Program-made: the position numbers and the translations under genes
The notes under the pieces: model-generated
Told to the model about the DNA's origin: nothing
Database searches by the model: none
Seen by the model: only the letters and a program-made list of their open reading frames with translations
Shown here: one piece after another, positions 1-7,958 of the stretch
Layout: the number at the start of each line of letters is the position of its first letter
Position numbering within the stretch: position 1 is the stretch's first letter
NCBI GenBank assembly: GCA_910577055.1
Contig: CAJTKX010000001.1
Span: forward strand, 526,853 to 590,852
From: an uncultured Christensenella sp.
GTDB lineage: Bacteria; Bacillota; Clostridia; Christensenellales; Borkfalkiaceae
DNA: 64,000 nt
Reading direction: 5' to 3'

Positions 1-1633
1 CAATCTTGCGCTCTAAATTTCTGACGCCGGCTTCCATAGTGTAGCCCGAAATTATAGCGTTAAGCGCGCCGTCGTCAAACTCTATTTGCCCCTCTTTAAG
101 TCCGTTTGCCGCTCTCTTTTTAGGCACCAAGTAGCGCTTGGCAATCTCGCACTTTTCTTCTTGGGTGTAGCCGTTCAGCTCTATAACTTCCATTCTGTCC
201 AAAAGCGGACGGGGAATGCCTTCGAGTCCGTTCGCCGTTGTTATAAAAAGCACCTTGCTCAAATCGTACGGCACTTCCAAATATCTGTCGCGGAAAGTTG
301 CGTTCTGCGCGGGGTCCAAAACCTCCAAAAGCGCGCTTGCGGGGTCGCCGCGCATATCCGAGGACAGCTTGTCAATCTCGTCCAATAAAAATACGGGGTT
401 GACGCTTTCGGCTTGTTTTATGCCGTTTATAATTCTGCCCGGCATGGCGCCGATATAGGTCTTTCTGTGCCCGCGTATCTCCGACTCGTCCTTAACGCCG
501 CCAAGACTCATTCTTACGAATTTTCTGCCGAGGGCGCGTGCAATCGACGTTGCTATAGAGGTTTTGCCCACCCCGGGAGGGCCCACAAGACACAAAATGG
601 GCGCGTTAAGTCCGTCCGTAAGCTTTAAAACGGCAAGGTATTCGGTTATTCTTTCCTTGATTTTTTCAAGACCGTAATGGTCGTCGTTTAAAATTTTAAC
701 CGCGTCTTGCAAATTTTCGGTGTCGGTCGTCTTTTCCGACCACGGCAAGTCAAGCAGCCAATCGACGTATGTTCTTAAAACGTTGTACTCGGGCGAAGAA
801 GTCTGCATCTTGTCCATACGGGACAGCTCTTTCAAAGCTTTTTTCTCGACCTCTTCGGGCATACCCTTAGCCTTTACGCGCCTCTCCATTTCTTCCTTTT
901 CTTCCTCGTCGTCGCCAAGCTCGGTATGAATGGCTTTAAGCTGCTCTCTAAGGTAGTACTCGCGTTGGTTTTTGTCTATGTTTTGGCGCACCATAGAGTT
1001 GATTTTGCGCTCCAAACGAGAGATTTCCAACTCGTCGTTGAGAATTTTATCGATAGTGCGCAGTCTGTCTATGACGCGCTCGCACTCCAAAATCTGCTGC
1101 TTGGTTTCGTATTTAAGGTTTAAATTGTGCGCCGCGATATTCACGAACTCGTCGGGGTCGCCGCACTTATCGAGAGCTGCGACGGCATCCTTCGATATAC
1201 GCGACTCGGTCATGGAAATATCGCGCATAACGTTCTTTGCCGTGCGGAAATAGGCTTCTTCCAAAGCCTCTTCGCCGTGAACGGGCTTTACCTCGTCCAC
1301 CTCGGCAGAAAAAGCGCCGTCCCTAAAATCGATGACGCGCACCGCCGCGCGGTACAAGCCTTGCACGGTAATTCTTATATTGTTTGCGGGCAAACGCGTA
1401 ATTTGTTTAAGTTGCACAACGGTGCCCACAGAGTACAAGTCGTCGAAGGTAACTTCGGTAAGCTCCGCATTCTTCTGCGTGCATATAAACAGCCGAGAGT
1501 CCGCATCCGCGGCGTTTTTAACCGCCGTCAGGGAAATTATCCGACCCACGTCGAAGCTGAGCGTAGTATCGGGGAATACCACTCTGCCACGCAAAGGCAC
1601 TACGGGCAGAATTTCCGTTTTGTTTCTTGCCAT
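1..1633 (-). CDS. lon: Lon ATP-dependent protease, N-terminal two thirds (cut by window edge)
   Basis: Lon degrades misfolded and regulatory cytoplasmic proteins. The frame opens at ATG (1633) after a GAGG site and stays open to base 1, giving about 544 residues. It begins MARNKTEILPVVPLRGRVVF, the typical start of the Lon substrate-binding domain. The AAA+ module follows, with Walker A GPPGVGKT near residue 351 and Walker B FLLDEIDK near residue 415, then the GAMPGRII and FITTAN segments normal for Lon. The serine/lysine protease domain lies beyond the window, so its catalytic residues cannot be checked. It is the last gene of a tig-clpP-clpX-lon run on the minus strand, which is a common order in Firmicutes. 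Identification is secure; only completeness is unknown. Confidence 0.97.
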   Translation of the reverse strand, partial: MARNKTEILPVVPLRGRVVFPDTTLSFDVGRIISLTAVKNAADADSRLFICTQKNAELTEVTFDDLYSVGTVVQLKQITRLPANNIRITVQGLYRAAVRVIDFRDGAFSAEVDEVKPVHGEEALEEAYFRTAKNVMRDISMTESRISKDAVAALDKCGDPDEFVNIAAHNLNLKYETKQQILECERVIDRLRTIDKILNDELEISRLERKINSMVRQNIDKNQREYYLREQLKAIHTELGDDEEEKEEMERRVKAKGMPEEVEKKALKELSRMDKMQTSSPEYNVLRTYVDWLLDLPWSEKTTDTENLQDAVKILNDDHYGLEKIKERITEYLAVLKLTDGLNAPILCLVGPPGVGKTSIATSIARALGRKFVRMSLGGVKDESEIRGHRKTYIGAMPGRIINGIKQAESVNPVFLLDEIDKLSSDMRGDPASALLEVLDPAQNATFRDRYLEVPYDLSKVLFITTANGLEGIPRPLLDRMEVIELNGYTQEEKCEIAKRYLVPKKRAANGLKEGQIEFDDGALNAIISGYTMEAGVRNLERKI

Positions 1634-1656
1634 TGTATTTTCCTCTTATATTGGGT

Positions 1657-1688
1657 GCGCGGGCAAAAAATTCGATTTTTGCCCGCGC
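1657..1688 (-). terminator. Hairpin between clpX and lon
   Basis: A perfect 13-bp inverted repeat (GCGCGGGCAAAAA, six-base loop, TTTTTGCCCGCGC) lies in the 74-bp gap after the clpX stop. The A/T runs sit inside the stem and there is no long T run after it on the minus strand. It may therefore be a partial terminator or an mRNA-processing/stability element that sets the lon level relative to clpX. Confidence 0.55.
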
Positions 1689-1707
1689 CGTTAAATTCTT
1701 ATTATTT

Positions 1708-2934
1708 TTAAGCCGTCTTTTCGCCGTAAATTATCTTTGGTTCGGCTTTGTCGGTTACACACTCCCGCGTGACGATAACTTCCTTTATGTTTTTTTCGGA
1801 CGGAAGTTTATACATAACCGAGGTCATAAAGCTCTCTATAATAGTTCTGAGTCCGCGCGCGCCCGTTTTTAAGCGTATTGCAGTGTTTGCGATTTCTCTG
1901 ACCGCGCCATCCTCGACGGTGAGCTTCACGCCGTCCATAGCAATCAACTTTTGATATTGCTTTATAATAGCGTTTTTCGGTTGGGTTAAAATGTTTACAA
2001 GCGCGTCCTCGTTCAAAGGGTGCAAGCTTACAACTATGGGGATACGCCCTACAAATTCGGGAATAAGTCCGAATTTGGTCAAGTCTTGCGGCTTAACGTC
2101 CGCCAACATCTCGTAGACGTTATCCTCGGTATTCTTGACTGTGCCGCCAAAACCGAGCGAGGTGTTATCCTTACGCTTTTGCACTATTTTGTCAAGCCCT
2201 ACGAAAGCCCCGCCGCAGATGAACAGAATGTTTGTGGTGTCTATCCTTAAACATTCTTGTTGGGGGTGTTTTCTTCCGCCTTGAGGGGGAACGCTCGCAA
2301 CCGTGCTTTCGATAATTTTAAGCAGCGCTTGCTGAACTCCTTCGCCGGAAACGTCGCGGGTGATGGAAACGTTTTCACCCTTCCTCGCTATTTTATCGAT
2401 TTCGTCGATGTATATAATTCCGCGCTGAGCCTTTTGAATGTCGTAGTCGGCGTTCTGAATAAGCTTCAAAAGAATATTTTCAACGTCCTCGCCAACGTAG
2501 CCCGCCTCGGTTAAAGTAGTTGCGTCGGAAGAAGCGAAAGGCACGTTTAAAATCTTAGCAAGCGTTCTTGCAAGCAAAGTTTTGCCGCAGCCCGTGGGAC
2601 CCAACAGAAGAATGTTGGACTTTTCAATCTCAACGTCCTTGTCGCCCGCGTCTTTAACCATATTGTTTATGCGCTTATAGTGGTTGTACACCGCGACGGA
2701 AAGCACTTTTTTAGCCTCGTGCTGACCTACGATATACTTATCCAACTCGTCCTTTATTTCCGCGGGCGTCTTTAAAGGAACTTGCTCCGCTTCGGGCGCG
2801 TCAACCTCTTTAAGCATATCGCCGCAGATAAGGACGCACTCGTCGCAGATATGCGCGCCGTCGTTGCCCCTTATAAGCCTTTTAACCAAATCTTCGGTTT
2901 TTCCGCAGAATGAACAATGCTTTTGCTCTTTCAA
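1708..2934 (-). CDS. clpX: ClpX, ATP-dependent unfoldase of the ClpXP protease
   Basis: ClpX is the hexameric AAA+ unfoldase that feeds tagged proteins to ClpP. The 408 residues match the usual family length. A zinc-binding N-terminal domain carries Cys7, Cys10, Cys30 and Cys33. Walker A GPTGCGKT is at 112-119, the GYVGED pore-loop segment at 145-150 and Walker B IYIDEID at 174-180. The ClpP-contact loop reads LGF. The start is TTG (2934), chosen because an AGGAG site lies seven bases upstream and the zinc finger begins directly after. It is 24 bp downstream of clpP and presumably co-transcribed with it. Nothing is missing from the catalytic core. Confidence 0.98.
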   Translation of the reverse strand: MKEQKHCSFCGKTEDLVKRLIRGNDGAHICDECVLICGDMLKEVDAPEAEQVPLKTPAEIKDELDKYIVGQHEAKKVLSVAVYNHYKRINNMVKDAGDKDVEIEKSNILLLGPTGCGKTLLARTLAKILNVPFASSDATTLTEAGYVGEDVENILLKLIQNADYDIQKAQRGIIYIDEIDKIARKGENVSITRDVSGEGVQQALLKIIESTVASVPPQGGRKHPQQECLRIDTTNILFICGGAFVGLDKIVQKRKDNTSLGFGGTVKNTEDNVYEMLADVKPQDLTKFGLIPEFVGRIPIVVSLHPLNEDALVNILTQPKNAIIKQYQKLIAMDGVKLTVEDGAVREIANTAIRLKTGARGLRTIIESFMTSVMYKLPSEKNIKEVIVTRECVTDKAEPKIIYGEKTA

Positions 2935-2958
2935 GAAAATACTCCTATTACAATAAAC

Positions 2959-3552
2959 TTATCTTTTATAGAACACCTTATCTATAAGCCCGTATTCGAG
3001 CGCCTCTTGCGCGGACAGGTAGTTGTCCCTATCCGTGTCCCTTTCTATTTGTTCAAGCGGCTTACCCGAATTTTGTGCAAGAATAGTGTTTAACTTATGT
3101 CTTGTTTTTAATATGTGCTCCGCCGCGATTTTTATATCGCTTGCTTGACCTTGCGCTCCGCCGAGGGGTTGGTGAATCATAATTTCGCTGTTGGGAAGAG
3201 CGTATCTTTTGCCCTTCTGTCCGCTCGATAAAAGGAACGCGCCCATCGAAGCCGCCATACCTATACAGATAGTCGAAACGTCGCACTTGACGTAGTTCAT
3301 CGTGTCGTAAATCGCAAGTCCCGCGGAAACCGAGCCGCCCGGGCTGTTGATATAAAGCGAAATATCCTTGGAAGGGTCCTTCGCTTCGAGGTAAATAAGC
3401 TGCGCGACTACGGTGTTTGCAACCGCGTCGTCAATCTCGCCGCTTAAAAAGATAATTCTGTCCTCTAAAAGACGGCTGTAAATATCGTAAGAACGCTCCC
3501 CGCGGGAAGTCTGTTCAACTATATAAGGAACCAATGCGCCCTTTTCTTCCAT
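2959..3552 (-). CDS. clpP: ClpP, protease subunit
   Basis: ClpP is the tetradecameric serine peptidase that degrades substrates unfolded by ClpX. The catalytic triad is visible: Ser102 in GMAASMGAF, His127 in MIHQPLGG and Asp176 in RDTDRDNYL. At 197 residues it has normal length. I start it at ATG 3552 rather than at the TTG two codons earlier, because the GAGGTG site is nine bases from the ATG but only about three from the TTG. It sits between tig (18 bp upstream) and clpX, so all three are likely to be made from the tig promoter. Confidence 0.97.
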   Translation of the reverse strand: MEEKGALVPYIVEQTSRGERSYDIYSRLLEDRIIFLSGEIDDAVANTVVAQLIYLEAKDPSKDISLYINSPGGSVSAGLAIYDTMNYVKCDVSTICIGMAASMGAFLLSSGQKGKRYALPNSEIMIHQPLGGAQGQASDIKIAAEHILKTRHKLNTILAQNSGKPLEQIERDTDRDNYLSAQEALEYGLIDKVFYKR

Positions 3553-3570
3553 TTTCAAACACCTCGAAAA

Positions 3571-5016
3571 TTAATCTTCATTCTTAGCCGCGGGCTTTTT
3601 AGCGGCGGTTTTGGTTGCGGTAGACTTTGTCGCAGTAGATTTTGTCGCAGTAGATTTAGGAGCCGCGGACTTAGCAGCAGTCGTTTTTGTCGCAGCGGAT
3701 TTTGCTGCGGGCTTTTTTTCGTCGGTGTAAAGCTCGTTATTAGCCATAAGGAACTCGAACAGCTTGGTTATTACCAAATCGTTCTTGATATAGTCAAGCT
3801 GACGGGGGTCAATGGTCTTTTTGTATTCTTCGGCTGTCTTTTCAACCGATTTAGCTTGCTCGGCAATCTTGTCGTCCACTTCCTTTTCGGAAACGGTTAT
3901 ATTCTCGCTCTTGATAATCTTTTCTATAACAAGCTGTTGAAGCACGCGGGGCTGTGCTTGCGAAACGAACTGAGCACGGAACTCTTCCATACTCTGCCCG
4001 ATGTATTTAAGATAATCTTCGAGCTTGATGCCTTGATACATAAGGCGGTAAGAGAAGTCTTGCACCATTCTGTCGATTTCGCTTTCAATCATCGCGTTGG
4101 GGATTTCCGCCGTTGCGTGCTTGGAAATTTCTTCGACGATGCTGTTCTCGGTTTCGTCGCGCGAGCGGTTTTCGGCTTGTTTTATAAGTTTTTCACGCGT
4201 TTTGTTTTTGTATTCTTCGACGCTTTCCGCACCGGCGTGCGCTTTGACGTACTCGTCGGTAAGCTCGGGAAGTTGCTTTTCGAAAATCTTATTTAAAGTG
4301 ATTGCGAATACAGCGTCTTTGCCTTTAAGATTGTCAGCTTGATAGTCGTCGGGGAATTTGACGGTGATGTCCTTCTTCTCGCCCACCTTCATACCCTCTA
4401 CTTGCTCCTCGAAGCCGGGGATAAAGCTTCCGCTGCCGAGCACCAAATCATACTCTTCGGCGGTGCCGCCCGCAAACTTTTCGCCGTTTACCGTGCCCGA
4501 AAAGTCGATGTTTACCTTGTCGCCCTTCTTGGACGCGCGGTCTTTAACTTCGACTTCGTTCGCGTTGCGCTCCAAAAGCTTTTTAGCTTCGGCGTCAACG
4601 TCGGCGTCGTTAACATTATACTCATACTTTTTGATTTTTAAACCCGTATACGCGTCGATTTTAACGTCGGGTTTTACGGGAACGACCGCCGCAAGCGTTA
4701 CGCCCTTGCCGTCGGTCATATCTTCCACGGAAAGCTCCGGCTCGCCTACTGCCGTAAAGTTAGCCTTCTCCTTTTCGAGTATAGCGTAGTAATGTTGGGA
4801 ATATAAAAGGTTGAAAGCCTCTTCGTAGAACAGTCCCTTGCCGTAATAATTTTCAAGAACGGGCTGGGGCGCTTTACCCTTTCTGAACCCGGGAACGGTA
4901 TATTTACCGCGGGTTTTCAAATACGCCTTGGAAATTGCGTCTTTCCACTCTTCTTGCGTGAAAGAAATGGTAAGTTTGACCGTGCTTTTTTCTCCGACTG
5001 ACTGTGTGTATTTCAT
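3571..5016 (-). CDS. tig: Trigger factor with a Lys/Ala/Thr-rich C-terminal tail
   Basis: Trigger factor is the ribosome-bound chaperone and peptidyl-prolyl isomerase that meets nascent chains. The N-terminal ribosome-binding segment holds the signature PGFRKGKAP (about residues 42-50). An FKBP-type PPIase domain follows at about 155-240 (KGDKVNIDFSG and later LVLGSGSFIPGFEEQ). A helical chaperone domain follows. The last 45 or so residues are unusual: a low-complexity tail of repeated KSTAT/KTTAAK units ending AAKNED, which lifts the protein to 481 residues against roughly 430 in the family. The tail is coded by short DNA repeats around 3620-3700. Start ATG 5016 has AGGAG six bases upstream. 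It leads the operon with clpP, clpX and lon. Confidence 0.96.
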   Translation of the reverse strand: MKYTQSVGEKSTVKLTISFTQEEWKDAISKAYLKTRGKYTVPGFRKGKAPQPVLENYYGKGLFYEEAFNLLYSQHYYAILEKEKANFTAVGEPELSVEDMTDGKGVTLAAVVPVKPDVKIDAYTGLKIKKYEYNVNDADVDAEAKKLLERNANEVEVKDRASKKGDKVNIDFSGTVNGEKFAGGTAEEYDLVLGSGSFIPGFEEQVEGMKVGEKKDITVKFPDDYQADNLKGKDAVFAITLNKIFEKQLPELTDEYVKAHAGAESVEEYKNKTREKLIKQAENRSRDETENSIVEEISKHATAEIPNAMIESEIDRMVQDFSYRLMYQGIKLEDYLKYIGQSMEEFRAQFVSQAQPRVLQQLVIEKIIKSENITVSEKEVDDKIAEQAKSVEKTAEEYKKTIDPRQLDYIKNDLVITKLFEFLMANNELYTDEKKPAAKSAATKTTAAKSAAPKSTATKSTATKSTATKTAAKKPAAKNED

Positions 5017-5061
5017 TTTTTACTCCTAAAATATGTAGTTTTTTAAATTTATGCAAATTGT

Positions 5062-5090
5062 ATTTTAGCACAACTTTATAATTTTGAAAA
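5062..5090 (-). promoter_or_regulatory. Probable promoter of tig-clpP-clpX-lon
   Basis: On the minus strand a -35-like TTTTCA (5090-5085) and -10 TAAAAT (5067-5062) are 17 bp apart. This predicts a leader of about 40 nt before the tig AGGAG site. The divergent rqcH promoter starts 18 bp away, so the two promoters share one short intergenic region. Confidence 0.6.
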
Positions 5091-5107
5091 GCAAATTCAA
5101 TACGAAT

Positions 5108-5136
5108 TTGACACTTTTTATTTTATGAGTTATAAT
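5108..5136 (+). promoter_or_regulatory. Perfect sigma-A promoter of rqcH
   Basis: TTGACA (5108-5113), a 17-bp spacer and TATAAT (5131-5136) match the vegetative consensus exactly. Transcription should begin near 5142-5145. That is at or inside the AAAGGAG ribosome-binding site (5142-5148), so the leader would be only about 10-13 nt. An ATG at 5125 lies inside the spacer and cannot be the start of the protein made from this promoter. Confidence 0.88.
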
Positions 5137-5154
5137 TTTCCAAAGGAGTTTTTT

Positions 5155-6822
5155 ATGCCGCAAGACGCATTTACAATAAACTTTATAGCGAAAGAACTTG
5201 ACCAAACTCTTGTCGGCGGGAAAATTTCGAAAATAGTACAGCAAAATAAAGATTTGCTCACTTTTATTATATACACCCGAAACGGCACGGTTAAACTTGA
5301 AATTTGCCTTTCCGCCAAGGGTTGCCGAATAAATTTAACCGGCGCGGAAGCGCCAGCACCCAAAACGGCGCTCGGTTTTTGTATGCTTTTGCGAAAGCAC
5401 TTGCAAAACGCCGAGATAACGCGCGTGGGGCAAATCGAGGACGAGCGGATAGTTTATTTTGATTTTAACTGCACTTCCGAATTCGAGCTTGCGAAAATGA
5501 CGTTGTACGTCGAACTTATGGGAAAATACTCTAACGCGGTGTTGGTGCAAAACGGAATTATAGTAGGCGCATTGAAAACCACTGCCATTGGCGAAAACAC
5601 GCGCCGCGTGCTTTTTTCGGGCGTAAAATACAGCTTGCCCGAGCCGCAAGATAAGTATTCCCCCCGTAATATGGCGCAGATAACGCATATTTTCGACGGA
5701 ACGGACGGCGACAAGGCAAAGATTATTTCCGACAAAATTAAGGGCGTCTCGTACGCTACCGCGCTTGAAATTGTATCGAATTACGGCGGAAACCCTACCG
5801 CGGCAGAGGTTTTTGCCTACTTGAACGACGAAATTTGCGCTCCTTGCGTAACTTTTACGGACGGAGAACCGACCGATTTCAAAGTGCGCTCTTCCGCGGA
5901 AGATAAGCGGGCTTTTGACAGTGTTTTGGAGGCGCAGACCGCATACTATGCCCAAGTTAACGCAAAAAGGGACTTCGAAGACAAGGTAAGAAAATTATCG
6001 CTTGCCCTTGCCTCGTCGGTTAAAAAATACGAAAAGCGGCTTGCCAATATCGGGCAAAAGCTTTTGGACTGCCGAGATATGGAAACGGTGAAATTGAAGG
6101 GCGAGCTTATTACCGCGAACATTTATGCGATTTCACGCGGAATGGACGGATTTGAGGCGGTAAATTACTATGATGAAAAGGGCGGAAAGATAAAAATTGC
6201 GTTAGACAAGTCGCTTTCGCCCGCGGACAACGCGCAGAAATACTATAAAAGATATGCAAAATTAAAGCGTACGGCGGTAAGCGTGACCGAACAGAAAAAG
6301 GAAACCGAAGAAAAGCTGAACTATTTACACAGCATTGCTTCGCATATACGCAACGCGGAAAACCTTTGCGACCTTATCGAAACCGAGGAAGAATTGCGAA
6401 GTTTAAACCTTATCCCCGCCGAACAGAACGGCAAAAAGAAAACAGTAAAAATAACGCCGTATCGAGCATATATGTTGGGGGGAATTAAGATTTTGGCGGG
6501 ACGTAACAACGCGCAAAACGACCGACTTTTGAAGAGTATTTCAAGCGAAGATTTATGGTTGCATACCCAAAGCTACCACTCTTCCTATGTGGCTATAATT
6601 TGCGACGGCAAGCCCGTACCCGACGAGGTGTTGCTTGCGGCGGCGGAAATATGCGCGTTTTATTCGGACGGACGCGACGGTAGCAAAATACCCGTTGATT
6701 ACACGCGGCGGGCGTGCGTTAAAAAGCCGCCCAAGGCTAATGCGGGCTTTGTGATTTACACTGATTATAAGACGGTGCTCGTGGACCCGAACGCGCACGA
6801 GGAGTTGAGGATAGAGCTATGA
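5155..6822 (+). CDS. rqcH: RqcH, NFACT protein of ribosome-associated quality control
   Basis: RqcH binds stalled 50S subunits carrying peptidyl-tRNA and recruits tRNA-Ala to add C-terminal alanine tails that mark the peptide for degradation. The 555 residues show an NFACT-N domain starting DAFTINFIAKELDQTLVGG, a coiled-coil/HhH middle part (KSLSPADNAQKYYKRYAKLK, a hallmark segment) and a C-terminal NFACT-R domain (AGRNNAQNDRLL then DLWLHTQ). Start ATG 5155 is chosen over ATG 5125 because AAAGGAG lies six bases upstream and the earlier codon is inside the promoter. It is divergent from tig and the protease genes that would degrade Ala-tailed products, which fits its role. Older annotations call this family fibronectin-binding protein; the quality-control role is the better supported one. 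Confidence 0.95.
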   Translation: MPQDAFTINFIAKELDQTLVGGKISKIVQQNKDLLTFIIYTRNGTVKLEICLSAKGCRINLTGAEAPAPKTALGFCMLLRKHLQNAEITRVGQIEDERIVYFDFNCTSEFELAKMTLYVELMGKYSNAVLVQNGIIVGALKTTAIGENTRRVLFSGVKYSLPEPQDKYSPRNMAQITHIFDGTDGDKAKIISDKIKGVSYATALEIVSNYGGNPTAAEVFAYLNDEICAPCVTFTDGEPTDFKVRSSAEDKRAFDSVLEAQTAYYAQVNAKRDFEDKVRKLSLALASSVKKYEKRLANIGQKLLDCRDMETVKLKGELITANIYAISRGMDGFEAVNYYDEKGGKIKIALDKSLSPADNAQKYYKRYAKLKRTAVSVTEQKKETEEKLNYLHSIASHIRNAENLCDLIETEEELRSLNLIPAEQNGKKKTVKITPYRAYMLGGIKILAGRNNAQNDRLLKSISSEDLWLHTQSYHSSYVAIICDGKPVPDEVLLAAAEICAFYSDGRDGSKIPVDYTRRACVKKPPKANAGFVIYTDYKTVLVDPNAHEELRIEL

Positions 6823-7115
6823 AAAACGAAATTAAAGACGAAGAAATAAAAAGCACGACCAAAACCTACTTTTATATTTCGATAGTTATGTGCGTACTGT
6901 CTGCGGTAGCGTTCGGGCTGAGTTTTTCGTTTATGGGAATTTACGCGCTGATTGCAAGCCTTATTTTAGAGCTTTGCGCCCTCTCCTTTGCGGTTACGCA
7001 AAAAAGGAAAAATCCTTTGCCCGCGCTGAAATTCGTTTTTATTGCCGCGTATGTATTGCTTGCGCTTAGCGCGCTGCTGTTCGTGGGCGGGCTTATCTAC
7101 TCCGCTATCGTATAA
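6819..7115 (+). CDS. Small hypothetical membrane protein
   Basis: This 98-residue protein starts with an ATGA overlap on the rqcH stop, so it is translationally coupled to rqcH. A charged, Lys/Glu-rich N-terminus of about 15 residues is followed by three hydrophobic segments: FYISIVMCVLSAVAFGLSF, MGIYALIASLILELCALSF and, after a short KKRKN loop, FVFIAAYVLLALSALLFVGG. I do not recognise the family. The Lys-rich loop is expected on the inside, which suggests a small inner-membrane protein. No function is claimed. Confidence 0.75.
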   Translation: MKNEIKDEEIKSTTKTYFYISIVMCVLSAVAFGLSFSFMGIYALIASLILELCALSFAVTQKRKNPLPALKFVFIAAYVLLALSALLFVGGLIYSAIV

Positions 7116-7146
7116 AAACCCGAAAAATTCGCCATTATTAATTGTG

Positions 7147-7521
7147 ATGGACAGAATTTGCATTGCGGTACTTGAAAAAATATGTTCGCTTGCGGCTTTC
7201 GGCAAGTTCGTCGTGTTTTCCGAGGATGAGTTATTTGACGTGTTCCCCGACGGCGAGAATAAAACCGACGGCGCGCTACGCGGCGCATTGAAAAGCCTTA
7301 GGGAAGGCGGATTTATCGACCTTAAATATTCAAGCGGCAATTTGTACTGCATAGCCCCTTTAAAAAAATACGAGCCTTTACCCGAACCCGTAGCGGAAGA
7401 GCCGAAAATTGAAGAAAATACCCCAAAAGTAAGGCATATGTGGGGGGCAATCTTTATTTCGGCGTTTTTCGGCGGGGCGGCGGGAAGCTTAGTAATTTCC
7501 CTTATATTCGCACTTTTGTAG
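7147..7521 (+). CDS. Winged-helix-like protein with C-terminal membrane anchor (copy 1)
   Basis: The protein has 124 residues. The first 85 or so (MDRICIAVLEKICSL, then LRGALKSLREGGFIDLKYSSG) look like a small winged-helix fold: helices, a recognition-type helix, then a beta hairpin. A Pro/Glu-rich linker (about 82-98) leads to a single C-terminal hydrophobic segment (GAIFISAFFGGAAGSLVISLI). A longer reading from 7042 exists, but its N-terminus overlaps the previous gene and has odd composition, so ATG 7147 is preferred. No strong ribosome-binding site is visible. The next gene follows with no gap and has the same architecture. Confidence 0.65.
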   Translation: MDRICIAVLEKICSLAAFGKFVVFSEDELFDVFPDGENKTDGALRGALKSLREGGFIDLKYSSGNLYCIAPLKKYEPLPEPVAEEPKIEENTPKVRHMWGAIFISAFFGGAAGSLVISLIFALL

Positions 7522-7878
7522 ATGCTGACGAGATACGAAAACGAGGTAATGTCCGCCGTTTACAGCCTTTGCGACGGCACGGACGGCTGCCTTGTTTCCC
7601 CCATAGATATTCTGTCCGTTCTGCCGGCTAAACACAAGATTAGCCCCGATAAGCTCGAAGATATTCTTACCGCGTTAAAGTGCGACGGGTACTTCGATTT
7701 GATTCCTTCCGAACGAAAGGGAGAAAAGATGTACGTTATAAACTTGAAAGAAAGCGGCTTTGCGTACAAACGCACGGCAAAGCAAAAGCAACGCGATATA
7801 ACATTTAAAATTTTTCTTGCGTTCGTAGGCGCGCTTGCAACTTTTATATTCGGTTTGATTTTAAAAGCGATTTTTTAA
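7522..7878 (+). CDS. Winged-helix-like protein with C-terminal membrane anchor (copy 2)
   Basis: This 118-residue protein begins at the base after the stop of the preceding gene. It shares that gene's plan: an N-terminal helical/winged-helix-like part (MLTRYENEVMSAVYSL, then KLEDILTALKCDGYFDLIPSERKGEKMYVI) and one C-terminal membrane segment (IFLAFVGALATFIFGLILKA). Sequence identity with copy 1 is low, so the relation is by architecture. The family is not recognised. A membrane-tethered DNA- or protein-binding role is possible but untested. A bidirectional terminator follows 48 bp downstream. Confidence 0.7.
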   Translation: MLTRYENEVMSAVYSLCDGTDGCLVSPIDILSVLPAKHKISPDKLEDILTALKCDGYFDLIPSERKGEKMYVINLKESGFAYKRTAKQKQRDITFKIFLAFVGALATFIFGLILKAIF

Positions 7879-7926
7879 GCATTCCGTTAATTCATATCTA
7901 CTTCCTCTATATATTAAGAAAATAAA

Positions 7927-7952
7927 CGCCGCGGGCAATTCAGCCCGCGGCG
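7927..7952. terminator. Bidirectional terminator
   Basis: A 10-bp perfect GC-rich stem (CGCCGCGGGC/GCCCGCGGCG) with a six-base loop has T-rich sequence on both sides: TAATTTTT on the plus strand and TTTATTTTC on the minus strand. It lies between converging transcription units and would end the rqcH run from the left and the degV/GNAT run from the right. Confidence 0.85.
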
Positions 7953-7958
7953 TAATTT

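Noticed and set aside
5125..5154. A ten-codon longer N-terminus for rqcH
   Set aside because: The ATG at 5125 lies in the spacer of a perfect promoter, upstream of the predicted transcript start. The ATG at 5155 has AAAGGAG at the right distance.
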